Origin: Chromohalobacter beijerinckii
GTDB taxonomy: Bacteria; Pseudomonadota; Gammaproteobacteria; Pseudomonadales; Halomonadaceae
Direction of reading: 5' to 3'
Assembly (NCBI RefSeq): GCF_023061185.1
Contig: NZ_JAKGAK010000015.1
Coordinates: forward strand, 22,951 to 86,950
Length of the DNA: 64,000 nt
In this document: positions 40,204 to 48,379 of the stretch, piece by piece
Position numbering within the stretch: the stretch's first letter is position 1
How the letters are laid out: each line of letters starts with the position of its first letter
Program-made: the position numbers and the translations under genes
Notes under the pieces: generated by a model
Told to the model about the DNA's origin: nothing
What the model saw: the letters and a program-made list of their open reading frames with translations, nothing else
The model's database searches: none

Positions 40204-40238
40204 AAGAAGGCGGCTCATTGTGAGCCGCCTTCGCCTTT
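40204..40238. terminator. Bidirectional terminator
   Basis: AAGGCGGCTCA pairs with TGAGCCGCCTT around a 3-nt loop, with TTCTTC on one side and CGCCTTTCT on the other. Sits between the convergent hydrolase and azoR genes. Confidence 0.8.
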
Positions 40239-40260
40239 CTACCGTGTGCCGCTGTCTGTG

Positions 40261-40875
40261 TCAGAGACGCTCCGCCGTGTAATTCGCCACCGCCTGACGC
40301 GCTTCACCCATGGCCTGGTCACGCACCCCCTCGCCCATGTTGAGACCTTCCGCGTAGATCCAGTCGATGTCGCGAATGCCGATCAAGCCCAGCAGGCTGC
40401 TGACATGGCCGGTCTGAGTATCCATCGCAGTACCAGCATACTGGCCGCCGCGTGCCGCGAGCACCAGGGCGCGCTTGCCTTCGACCAAGCCTACCGGACC
40501 ATTTTCCGTATACTTGAACGTCTTGCCGGCCCGCAGGATACGGTCGAACCACGCCTTGAGCTGGCTCGGAATGCCGAGGTTGTAAAGCGGTACTGCCAAC
40601 ACGATCAGATCATGCGCCAGCACCTCCTGGATCAACGTCTCGGAACGCGCCGCCAGCTCATGCTGGGCCGCATCACGCTCGTCGGGAGCGGTCATCCAAC
40701 TGGCCATTTCAGCGCCATCGAGATGCGGAAGGTCGAGGGACACGACATCGCGCTCGGTGAGTTGGATATCGTCGCGCGCGCCGAGCTGCGCTTTGAAATG
40801 CGTCGCCAGCGCACGTGACTGGCCATTTTCACCGAGGATGGAAGCGGTCACCAACAAGATATTGCGAACGGCCAT
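40261..40875 (-). CDS. azoR: FMN-dependent NADH-azoreductase
   Basis: Flavoprotein quinone/azo reductase, 204 residues. Flavodoxin-like fold: ILLVTASILGENGQSRALATHF at the N-terminus (FMN phosphate loop), HDLIVLAVPLYNLGIPSQLKAWFDRILRAGKTFKYTENGPVGLVEGKRALVLAARGG (two adjoining FMN-binding segments, residues 90-145). Length and motifs fit AzoR. No partner genes; a divergent partner is absent. Confidence 0.92.
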   Translation of the reverse strand: MAVRNILLVTASILGENGQSRALATHFKAQLGARDDIQLTERDVVSLDLPHLDGAEMASWMTAPDERDAAQHELAARSETLIQEVLAHDLIVLAVPLYNLGIPSQLKAWFDRILRAGKTFKYTENGPVGLVEGKRALVLAARGGQYAGTAMDTQTGHVSSLLGLIGIRDIDWIYAEGLNMGEGVRDQAMGEARQAVANYTAERL

Positions 40876-41046
40876 GCGAAAGTCCTTTCATTGGTTTCAG
40901 AGCAAATAATGCGAATAGCGCTATTATTCGTTGCCCTTTTTGAAAAGAAAAACGCAAAAAAGCCCATGAACCGTTCTACAAAAACGAATGCTTGTACCTC
41001 CCCGCTTTCTTGGCTGGCGGGCTTGGCTGGCGAGGGGGACCGAGAC

Positions 41047-41835
41047 TCAGTCGCTCCGCTCCACGCCCTGGCCACAGCCCACCAGCGTTTGATCGCCCTG
41101 TTCGACACGTACCCGGACGGGATACGGCTTGCCGCTCATGCTGTCGAAACAGGCCCGTGCCTTGAGTTCGACGGTCACCGGCGCGTCGGCATCGCCAGCC
41201 TCGAGCGTCATAGCAGCCTGGTGGCCGTTGTCGAGCCGCGTGACCCGATAATCCAGCGTGCGCTTTTGCTCACCGTATTGCGTGATCAACGTCAGTTGCG
41301 GCGTCTCGCGATCGAGCTCGAGCGTCCATCCAGGTTCGTTGCCCTGTCCCTTGAAGATCGCTCTCGGGGCATCGGCGCGCGTGATCGCATCGCGACGAGT
41401 CTCTTGCTGACAGGCGAGCTGGCCATTGTCGCTTTCGACGTGCGCCTCGTCGCCCTGCTGGGCGAACGTCAGGGTACCTTTCCGATAGCGCTTGCCCTCC
41501 GCGACCACGCTACGCTCGAGCCCATAGTACCCCTGCGCCGACCACAACCGCAGGTTGTCCCCGGGCGAGGCCGAGATGAGATCCTGTGCCGGTGTGCAAC
41601 GCCAGGACACGAATGCCTCCGCGCCATCGGCAAAGAAGGCGCTCGGCAACAGCGGCGACTTGGGGGTGTCGTCGCTCTCGTCCGGCTTATCGAGACGCGG
41701 CGGCGGGTTGAAATCACTCCCCGTGGCGTCGCTCACCTGTGGCGGCTTCTCGACACTCGCGCAACCGCCCAACACGGCAACGCATACCACACCCGACAAG
41801 ACGTGCCGCGCACGCCGAGACATTCTGGGAAACAT
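41047..41835 (-). CDS. Lipoprotein with MliC (lysozyme inhibitor) and COG3650 domains
   Basis: Predicted lipoprotein of 262 residues; lipobox VLGGC after a short hydrophobic signal, so Cys25 should be lipidated. The middle part (FVSWRCTPAQDLISAS..., GYYGLERSVVAEGKRYRKGTLTF, ending LACQ) matches the MliC/PliC fold that inhibits C-type lysozyme, with its paired cysteines. The C-terminal part (FKGQGNEPGWTLELD..., ending KARACFDSMSGKPYPVRVRV) matches the COG3650 lipoprotein domain. ATG 41835 has AAGGAG nine bases upstream. Confidence 0.78.
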   Translation of the reverse strand: MFPRMSRRARHVLSGVVCVAVLGGCASVEKPPQVSDATGSDFNPPPRLDKPDESDDTPKSPLLPSAFFADGAEAFVSWRCTPAQDLISASPGDNLRLWSAQGYYGLERSVVAEGKRYRKGTLTFAQQGDEAHVESDNGQLACQQETRRDAITRADAPRAIFKGQGNEPGWTLELDRETPQLTLITQYGEQKRTLDYRVTRLDNGHQAAMTLEAGDADAPVTVELKARACFDSMSGKPYPVRVRVEQGDQTLVGCGQGVERSD

Positions 41836-41980
41836 TCAGCTTCTCCTTGCTGGTCAGGACCCACCCCGCATCAGCGGGGCATGTTGCATGCAATATCGAT
41901 CAATCAATGAAGGCCGATAGCATACCAGTCCTCATGCCATGAGAAACGCTGGCGCTACGAGAAACGACTGCACCATAAGA

Positions 41981-42014
41981 AACGCGCCGCCGAGCGGTGG
42001 CTCGGCGGCGCGTT
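41981..42014 (-). terminator. Long perfect hairpin after metE
   Basis: A 15-bp perfect stem, AACGCGCCGCCGAGC with its complement, loop of four bases, 21 bp past the metE stop. The minus strand continues TTCTTA, a poor T-run, so it may stabilise the 3' end more than terminate. Confidence 0.6.
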
Positions 42015-42035
42015 CATGGCGTCAACGCAAGAGAC

Positions 42036-44321
42036 TTACCCGTGGCGGCGGCGCAGTTCCTTGGCCGCATCGACCATGTTGGCTAATGCCGGCTCGACTT
42101 CCGCCCAACCGCGCGTTTTCAGGCCACAGTCCGGATTGACCCAAAGCCGCTCGGCGGGGATCTTCTCGGCGGCTTTTTCCATCAACTGCACCATCCATTC
42201 CACTTCGGGAATGTTGGGCGAGTGGATGTCGTACACGCCCGGGCCGATCTCGTTGGGATAGGCGAAGTCCTGGAAGGCGTCGAGCAGCTCCATGTCGGAA
42301 CGTGACGTCTCGATGGTGATCACGTCGGCATCCAGGGCCGCAATCGCCGCGATGATGTCGTTGAATTCCGAATAGCACATGTGCGTGTGGATTTGCGTCT
42401 CGTCGCGAGCGACGGCCGCGCTCAACTTGAAGCTTTCCACCGCCCAGTCGAGGTAGCGCTGCCATTCGCCCTGCCGCAGCGGCAGCCCCTCTCGGAGTGC
42501 CGGCTCGTCGATCTGGATGATCTTGATACCCGCCGCTTCGAGATCGGCGACCTCGTCACGCAAGGACAGGGCGATCTGACGGCAGGTGGCATCGCGTGGC
42601 TGGTCATCGCGTACGAAGGACCACTGCAGAATCGTCACCGGCCCGGTGAGCATGCCCTTCATGGGCTTGTCAGTCAGCGATTGCGCGTACTCGCTCCAAC
42701 GCACCGTCATCGGGCCGGGGCGGCTCACATCGCCGAAGATCACCGGCGGCTTCACGCAGCGCGAGCCGTAACTTTGTACCCATCCAAAACGCGTGAAGGC
42801 AAAGCCATCCAGCAGTTCGCCGAAATACTCGACCATGTCGTTACGCTCGGGCTCGCCGTGGACCGGTACGTCGATATCCAGTGCTTCCTGACGCTCGACA
42901 GCGTGGACGATCTCCTCGCGCATGCGGGCCTCGTAAGCATCGCGGTCCAGCTCACCGTTCTTGAAGGCGCGGCGCGCGGCCCGGATGTCCTGCGTCTGCG
43001 GGAACGAACCGATCGTGGTGGTCGGAAACAGCGGCAGGTCGAGATGACGACGCTGAGCCTTGGCACGCGCGCTGTAAGGGCTCGGGCGCTCGGCGTCGTT
43101 GGTGGAAATGCCCGCCAGACGTTCCCCCACGGCGGGCTTGTGAATGCGCGGAGAATTGCGGCGTGCCTCCAGCGCCTGTGTGGCGGCCTCCAGGCGCGCC
43201 GTGTCTTCCGGGGCAGCACGACCATCGAGCAAATGCGACAGCGTGACGATTTCATCGAGCTTTTGCCGCGCGAAGGCCAACCAGCTCTTGAGTTCGGCAT
43301 CGAGGTCGGTTTCTGCCTCGAGATCCACCGGCACGTGCAGCAGCGAGCAGGAGGCCGAGATCCACAGACGTTCGCCGAGACGCGCGCGGGCCACTTGCAA
43401 GCGCTCGCGCAGTGCCGCCAAGTCGGCGCGCCAGATGTTGCGTCCATCGATGGCACCAATGGATAGCACCTTGTAGGTGGGAAGACGGTCGAGTACGGCG
43501 TCGAGCTGTTCGGGCGCGCGTACCGTATCGATGTGCAACCCGGCGACAGGCAATCCGGCGGCCAGGCCCAGGTTGTCGCCCAGGGCGCCGAAGTAGGTCG
43601 CCACCAGGAGCTTGACCTGCGCGGACTGCAACTTGTTGTAGGCGGCTTCGAAGGCCTGACGCCAGTCACGAGGCAAGTCCTGCACCAGCGCCGGCTCGTC
43701 GAGCTGTACCCATTCCACGCCCTGCGCCGCCAAACGTTCGAGGATCTCGCCATACACCGGTAACAGTGCATCGAGCAGGGTCAGACGGTCGAGCCCTTCG
43801 CTTTTTTCCTTGGCCAGCCACAACCAACTGATGGGCCCCAATAACGCCACCTTGACCGGGTGCCCCTCGGCCTGGGCTTCGGCGACTTCATCGAACAACC
43901 GCGTAGAGGCCACCCGGAAGCATTGATCGGTATGCAGCTCGGGGACCAGGTAGTGGTAGTTGGTGTCGAAATACTTGGTCATCTCACAAGCCGCCGCTGG
44001 CTCGCCGGTGGGTGCCCGGCCACGCGCCATGCGGAACGTCGTATCAAGATCGACCTCGCCTTCGACGGCCCCGAAACGCGGCGGCACCGCACCCAGCAGC
44101 GCGCTGACGTTGAGCACCTGATCGTAGAAAGCGAAGTCGCCCACGGTCACGAGATCGAGCCCCGCATCGCGGCTGGCTTGCCAATGCGCGGCACGCAGCG
44201 CCTTGCCGCTCTCCTCGAGCGTGGCCTGATCGATATCGCCTTTCCAGTAGGCCTCGACGGCCTTTTTCAACTCACGGTTCGCGCCAATGCGCGGATAACC
44301 CAGAATGTGTGCCAGCGCCAT
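42036..44321 (-). CDS. metE: Cobalamin-independent methionine synthase
   Basis: Transfers the methyl group of 5-methyltetrahydropteroyl-triglutamate to homocysteine without B12; 761 residues, full length. N-terminal half: [22 protein letters not shown]-terminal catalytic half: [11 protein letters not shown], then zinc ligands in [12 protein letters not shown] (His and Cys), [20 protein letters not shown] and [11 protein letters not shown] with the last Cys ligand. AGAGGAA precedes the ATG. Divergent from metR, which activates metE in relatives when homocysteine accumulates. Confidence 0.97.
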   Translation of the reverse strand: MALAHILGYPRIGANRELKKAVEAYWKGDIDQATLEESGKALRAAHWQASRDAGLDLVTVGDFAFYDQVLNVSALLGAVPPRFGAVEGEVDLDTTFRMARGRAPTGEPAAACEMTKYFDTNYHYLVPELHTDQCFRVASTRLFDEVAEAQAEGHPVKVALLGPISWLWLAKEKSEGLDRLTLLDALLPVYGEILERLAAQGVEWVQLDEPALVQDLPRDWRQAFEAAYNKLQSAQVKLLVATYFGALGDNLGLAAGLPVAGLHIDTVRAPEQLDAVLDRLPTYKVLSIGAIDGRNIWRADLAALRERLQVARARLGERLWISASCSLLHVPVDLEAETDLDAELKSWLAFARQKLDEIVTLSHLLDGRAAPEDTARLEAATQALEARRNSPRIHKPAVGERLAGISTNDAERPSPYSARAKAQRRHLDLPLFPTTTIGSFPQTQDIRAARRAFKNGELDRDAYEARMREEIVHAVERQEALDIDVPVHGEPERNDMVEYFGELLDGFAFTRFGWVQSYGSRCVKPPVIFGDVSRPGPMTVRWSEYAQSLTDKPMKGMLTGPVTILQWSFVRDDQPRDATCRQIALSLRDEVADLEAAGIKIIQIDEPALREGLPLRQGEWQRYLDWAVESFKLSAAVARDETQIHTHMCYSEFNDIIAAIAALDADVITIETSRSDMELLDAFQDFAYPNEIGPGVYDIHSPNIPEVEWMVQLMEKAAEKIPAERLWVNPDCGLKTRGWAEVEPALANMVDAAKELRRRHG

Positions 44322-44351
44322 CGTGTTTCCTCTTGCGGTATGCGGCTAGAA

Positions 44352-44364
44352 TGAGTGACTTTCA
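44352..44364. promoter_or_regulatory. Candidate MetR box in the metE-metR gap
   Basis: TGAGTGACTTTCA matches the MetR consensus TGAA-N5-TTCA at seven of eight positions. It lies 31 bp before the metE start in the 163-bp divergent region, closer to the gene than MetR sites usually are, so it could equally be an autoregulatory site for metR. Confidence 0.4.
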
Positions 44365-44484
44365 GTAATAAGTGACTTCTTGGTCACGGCGACGCCGTGA
44401 TGTGCTGGCAGGCAGTCTCGCTGGCGGCAGTGCGTGAATCAAACTAAATTAACTAATCATCAAAATGAACGGCTCTCATATATC

Positions 44485-45399
44485 ATGCTCGAGCTTCGCC
44501 ATCTCCGCACCTTGATCGCACTACGTGACGCCGGCTCGCTCGTCGAGGCCGCCGAACGGGTGCATCTCACCCAATCGGCGCTCTCGCATCAGATCAAGGA
44601 TCTCGAGGAGCGCCTGGACACGCCCCTGTTCCAGCGCAAGACACGCCCGGTCACCTTTTCGCGGGCGGGCGAGCGCCTGCTCGCACTGGCCGAACAGATC
44701 CTGCCACAGATCCGCATGGCGGAACGCGACCTGGCACGCCTGGCCGGCCATGAACAAGGGCGCTTGCACATGGCCATCGAATGCCATAGCTGCTTTCAAT
44801 GGTTAATGCCGACTATCGATCACTTTCGCGATCACTGGCCGGAAGTCGAGGTCGACATTCCCAGCGGCTACAGTTTCGATGCTTTGCCGTCGCTGGCGCG
44901 GGAGTCGCTGGATTTGGTGATCACCGCCGACCCCCAGCCGTTGGCCGGCATTCATTACGAGCCGTTGTTTCGCTACGAAGGACTACTTGCGGTGGGCAAG
45001 CAGCACACCCTGGCACGCCGCGACTGGGTGACCCCCGAAGAGCTGGCGCACGAAACATTGATCACCTATCCGGTGGAGCACACACGCCTCGATGTTTTCA
45101 CTCAGTTCCTGACCCCGGCGGGTTTCACGCCCGCCGAAGTGCGCACCGCCGAGTTGACGATCATGATGATGCAGTTGGTGGCCAGCGGCCGGGGGGTCTG
45201 CGCACTTCCCAACTGGGCGCTCACCGAGTACCTGGAGCGCGGTTATGTGCGCGCCCTGCATCTCGGCGAGCAGGGAGTGTGGAGCACGCTGTTCGCAGCG
45301 ATTCGCGAGGAGAGCCGTGACGAGCCGTGGATGGAGGACTTCCTGCGCACCGCGCGCGAGACCTCCTTCTCGGTACTCGAGGGGATCAAGCCGGCGTAG
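44485..45399 (+). CDS. metR: LysR-type regulator MetR
   Basis: Activator of methionine biosynthesis, 304 residues, using homocysteine as coinducer in relatives. N-terminal winged helix-turn-helix (LRHLRTLIALRDAGSLVEAAERVHLTQSALSHQIKDLEERL, residues 5-45, positions 44497-44620), then the effector domain with ECHSCFQWLMP, FDALPSLARESLDLVIT and GRGVCALPNWAL, all MetR-like. ATG 44485 gives the family-typical MLELRHL start; earlier in-frame codons lie in the promoter. Divergent from metE. Confidence 0.94.
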   Translation: MLELRHLRTLIALRDAGSLVEAAERVHLTQSALSHQIKDLEERLDTPLFQRKTRPVTFSRAGERLLALAEQILPQIRMAERDLARLAGHEQGRLHMAIECHSCFQWLMPTIDHFRDHWPEVEVDIPSGYSFDALPSLARESLDLVITADPQPLAGIHYEPLFRYEGLLAVGKQHTLARRDWVTPEELAHETLITYPVEHTRLDVFTQFLTPAGFTPAEVRTAELTIMMMQLVASGRGVCALPNWALTEYLERGYVRALHLGEQGVWSTLFAAIREESRDEPWMEDFLRTARETSFSVLEGIKPA

Positions 45400-45466
45400 C
45401 CACTTCTCGTCGCCACGCTTTCACGCCAGCGCTTGCGGCATGCAAGTCTGCCGAATGCGATAGCGG

Positions 45467-47113
45467 TCACGCATCGCCTATGCGGCGTCCCCACGCGTGG
45501 CGTGGCTCACCCTGGAGCATATCCGGCGTCGGCAGCAACAGGCTGAAGCGCGCCCCGCCGAGCCGTTGGCTGCGTTCGACCACGACGCTGCCGCCATGCC
45601 AGGCCATGATTTTCTGTACGATGGAGAGCCCCAGGCCATAACCGCCTGAGCGCCGCGTTCGACTGTCGTCGAGACGCGCGAAGGGTTTGAAGATCAACAA
45701 GCGGTCGGCTTCGGGAACCCCCGCGCCATCGTCTTCGACATCCAGCCGCACGGCCCGTGCTTCCCGCGTTACGCTCACATGGATATGCCCTTCCGCATGG
45801 CGACAGGCGTTGGCCACGAGATTGGAAAGCGCACGCTGCAGATAACGCGGATCGGCCTCGACATCGACACCCTCGCCTTCCAAGACCTCCAAGCGCAAAT
45901 GCGCGTGCAGCGGCGCCAAGGTATCGACCACGCGATGGGCCATGGCACGACAGTCGGTGGTCTCGGTGGCGAGCTGGATGCCCTGGGCGCTGTCACTCCC
46001 CAGGCGGGCGTAGGTCAGAATCTCGTCAACGAGTTGATCGAGCTCTTCGATATCCCCATCGATGTCCTGCAACTGGCGCCGCACCACGGGTTCTTCGGTC
46101 ATGTCTTCGACCATCTGCACCGCGAAACGGATACGTGCTACCGGAGTGCGCAATTCATGAGAGACGGCACGGATCATTTCCTGCTGCGTACGCAACAACG
46201 ATTGCACCTGCGCTGCCATGCCGTTGAAGGCCATCCCCAGCCGCCCGAGAAAGTCGTTGCTCTCGACCTTGACGCGGGTATCCAGGTTACCCCCGGCGAT
46301 GCGTGTGGCAGCGCGCTCCAGGCGCTCCACACGCCCTTCGACACCGCGCACCACGAAGTAGATGGTACCCGCCAGCACCAGCAACATGATGCCCAACAGG
46401 ACCAGTGCCAACGAGATAGGCATCGGTTCGAAGGACGGGATGGGGCCGATATTGAGCCAGCGATCCGCCCCCAGCCGCGCATGCACATACAACACGCCGA
46501 GTCCTGGCTCGAGACGCACGACGACTTCCCCGCCCTCAAGGCGCGACTGCTGGATAGGATCGACACCCGAGGGTGGCGTCGGCGAGACCTCCAGCGGGAT
46601 CTTGAAGACACGCTGAAGGCGCGCCAGACGCTCGGCGCGCTCATCTTCCGAGACGCCACTGAGCCACGTTCGCAGCGCCTCGGTCGCACCGCGTAACTGC
46701 ATCTCCTTGAGCCCACCGACACGCACTTCCAACAGCCAAGGTGTATCCGGCAGACGCCGCAGCACCGACCATGCCGCATCATGACGCTCGACCAGCGGAC
46801 GTCCTTCGTTGAGCCTCGATCGGTCGAAATAACTCAGCGAGACGTCATCGATGGGATGCAACGTCATGGGAACGCCCAATGTCGATGACATCGATGCCAG
46901 CCATTCGTCGCGCTCGTCGACCGGTTGCTCGGCGGCCAGATGCGCAAGCACCTGCATCGGGCCACTCGCCAGGCGCTCGCGGTAATTCTCCTGGCGCACC
47001 TGATCGACCGCCAGGTACCCCAGCAATGCGAGTCCGAATGTCAGCACCAACGCCAGCAACAACAAGGCGTAAACGCGCAGGAAAGTGCTGTCCGACAGGG
47101 TTCGCCGCATCAA
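45467..47113 (-). CDS. rstB: RstB-like sensor histidine kinase
   Basis: Two-helix membrane sensor kinase of 548 residues. Helix 1 (LRVYALLLLALVLTFGLALLGYLAV), a periplasmic domain of about 210 residues, helix 2 (ISLALVLLGIMLLVLAGTIYFVV), HAMP, then the H box MIRAVSHELRTPVARIRFAV, N box LSNLVANACRH, and G boxes DDGAGVP and GYGLGLSIV. The RVYALLLL start and order after an rstA-like regulator fit RstB. The periplasmic part is longer than in E. coli RstB, so the signal may differ. Starts 2 bp after the rstA stop. Confidence 0.85.
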   Translation of the reverse strand: MMRRTLSDSTFLRVYALLLLALVLTFGLALLGYLAVDQVRQENYRERLASGPMQVLAHLAAEQPVDERDEWLASMSSTLGVPMTLHPIDDVSLSYFDRSRLNEGRPLVERHDAAWSVLRRLPDTPWLLEVRVGGLKEMQLRGATEALRTWLSGVSEDERAERLARLQRVFKIPLEVSPTPPSGVDPIQQSRLEGGEVVVRLEPGLGVLYVHARLGADRWLNIGPIPSFEPMPISLALVLLGIMLLVLAGTIYFVVRGVEGRVERLERAATRIAGGNLDTRVKVESNDFLGRLGMAFNGMAAQVQSLLRTQQEMIRAVSHELRTPVARIRFAVQMVEDMTEEPVVRRQLQDIDGDIEELDQLVDEILTYARLGSDSAQGIQLATETTDCRAMAHRVVDTLAPLHAHLRLEVLEGEGVDVEADPRYLQRALSNLVANACRHAEGHIHVSVTREARAVRLDVEDDGAGVPEADRLLIFKPFARLDDSRTRRSGGYGLGLSIVQKIMAWHGGSVVVERSQRLGGARFSLLLPTPDMLQGEPRHAWGRRIGDA

Positions 47114-47115
47114 CG

Positions 47116-47835
47116 TTAGCTATCCTTGACGAACAGATACCCTTTACTGCGCACGGTCTTGATCCGGTGCGGTTGGTTGGGATCGTCGCCGATCTTGGGC
47201 CGAATACGCGAGACCCGCACATCGATCGAGCGATCCTGGCCGTCATACTTGATGCCCCGCAGCTGCGAAAAGATTTCCTCGCGGGTCAGCACACGGCCGG
47301 CATTGCCGGCCAACAGCCACAACAGGTCGAACTCGGCACTGGTCAAGTCGATGCGCTCGTCGTTGAGCCAGGCTTCGCGCGTGGCGCTATCGATGAGCAG
47401 GTCGCCGAAGTTCAGCCGGGTAGCACCGCTGGCGGCGTCCAGAGCATCGGCACGACGCAACAGGGCGCGCATGCGCGCCAGTAGCACGCGCGGCTGCACC
47501 GGCTTGGGCACATAGTCGTCGGCACCCATTTCGAGCCCCAGCACCTGGTCCATGTCGTCGGTACGCGCGGTCAACATGAGAATGGGGCCGGCATAGTGGG
47601 CACGCACGCGTCGACAAATGGAAAGACCATCCTCGCCGGGCAACATGAGGTCGAGAATGACCATATCCGGCTGCTCGTCGAGAATACGCTCCACGGCACG
47701 TGCACCGTCGTATTCCAGATCGACCTGGAATTCATTCGCCTCGAGGTACTCCCGCGTCAGATGCGCCAGCCGCTCGTCGTCCTCTATGATCAGGACGTGA
47801 TCGTGATGTCTGCTGCTGTCCAAGCTGTCATCCAT
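47116..47835 (-). CDS. rstA: RstA-like response regulator (OmpR family)
   Basis: Response regulator of 239 residues. Receiver domain: VLIIEDDERLAHLTREYLEAN, phosphoacceptor Asp in MVILDLMLPGEDGLSICR, LTARTDDMDQVLGLEMGADDYVPKP. C-terminal winged helix: LTSAEFDLLWLLAGNAGRVLTREEIFSQLRG, with the recognition segment RSIDVRVSRIRPKIGDD. First gene of the rstA-rstB pair. A 300-bp region free of genes lies upstream. Confidence 0.9.
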   Translation of the reverse strand: MDDSLDSSRHHDHVLIIEDDERLAHLTREYLEANEFQVDLEYDGARAVERILDEQPDMVILDLMLPGEDGLSICRRVRAHYAGPILMLTARTDDMDQVLGLEMGADDYVPKPVQPRVLLARMRALLRRADALDAASGATRLNFGDLLIDSATREAWLNDERIDLTSAEFDLLWLLAGNAGRVLTREEIFSQLRGIKYDGQDRSIDVRVSRIRPKIGDDPNQPHRIKTVRSKGYLFVKDS

Positions 47836-48135
47836 CCCTTTACATTAATGCCATGAAGCCCTGCCTACCTTCGGCCTTGTCGTGCGAGTTCCGTTCGTCT
47901 TTATTTTGTATTCTTCACGCTATCCAGAGAGACTCCGCCGGAATAAGCGGTGCGACAAAGGGGTGCATGCCGCCACTCCCTACCATAGCGGATAGCAAGC
48001 GATGATACCCGAATTCACTCTCGAGTAGCTGTCGAGCATCATAGAGATCGCCACGCTGATTGAAAAATCGTCGCGTGGCAGCGAGTTATAGATTTCTTGA
48101 CGGAGCGCAAGAATAGCCCCCAAGAGAGACACAGA
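47836..48135. other. Gene-free stretch upstream of rstA
   Basis: 300 bp between the divergent rstA and nrdA regulatory regions. No convincing open frame, hairpin-terminator or known operator was seen; it presumably holds the rstA promoter. The nrdA control sites start at 48136. Confidence 0.5.
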
Positions 48136-48155
48136 CTATCCACAACTTATCCACT
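48136..48155 (+). promoter_or_regulatory. Two DnaA-box-like sites upstream of nrdA
   Basis: CTATCCACA (48136-48144) and TTATCCACT (48147-48155), each one mismatch from the strong box TTATCCACA, in tandem 11 bp apart and touching the -35. DnaA boxes at the nrdAB promoter are known in E. coli. Confidence 0.5.
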
Positions 48156-48183
48156 TGCGACCCCCGCGAAACAGCTCTATCTT
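48155..48183 (+). promoter_or_regulatory. Predicted sigma70 promoter of nrdAB
   Basis: TTGCGA at 48155-48160, 17-bp spacer, TATCTT at 48178-48183, each four of six to consensus. The predicted start near 48190 leaves a leader of about 190 nt before nrdA. Confidence 0.5.
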
Positions 48184-48218
48184 GTGCTCATCATCAAGAC
48201 CTACCCCATATCTAGGGA
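48172..48218. promoter_or_regulatory. Paired NrdR boxes of nrdAB
   Basis: Box 1 CAGCTCTATCTTGTGC (48172-48187) and box 2 ACCCCATATCTAGGGA (48203-48218) match the NrdR consensus ACACWATATWTWGTGT at 11 and 12 of 16 positions. Their starts are exactly 31 bp apart, the spacing NrdR needs. Box 1 covers the -10, as expected for repression. Confidence 0.6.
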
Positions 48219-48379
48219 TCACAGTATTTCGCGTGCTCGTCCCGAATGGGCCTCTTCAGGCACGAAAATGCCGAGACAAGACGGCTAATTCGGCCATCGT
48301 CGCCATAACGTTCGACTTCTCGCGATGCGACATGAACGGCGACACCTTTTCCCTTGGACCGTAACGACAGGAAGGCGTC

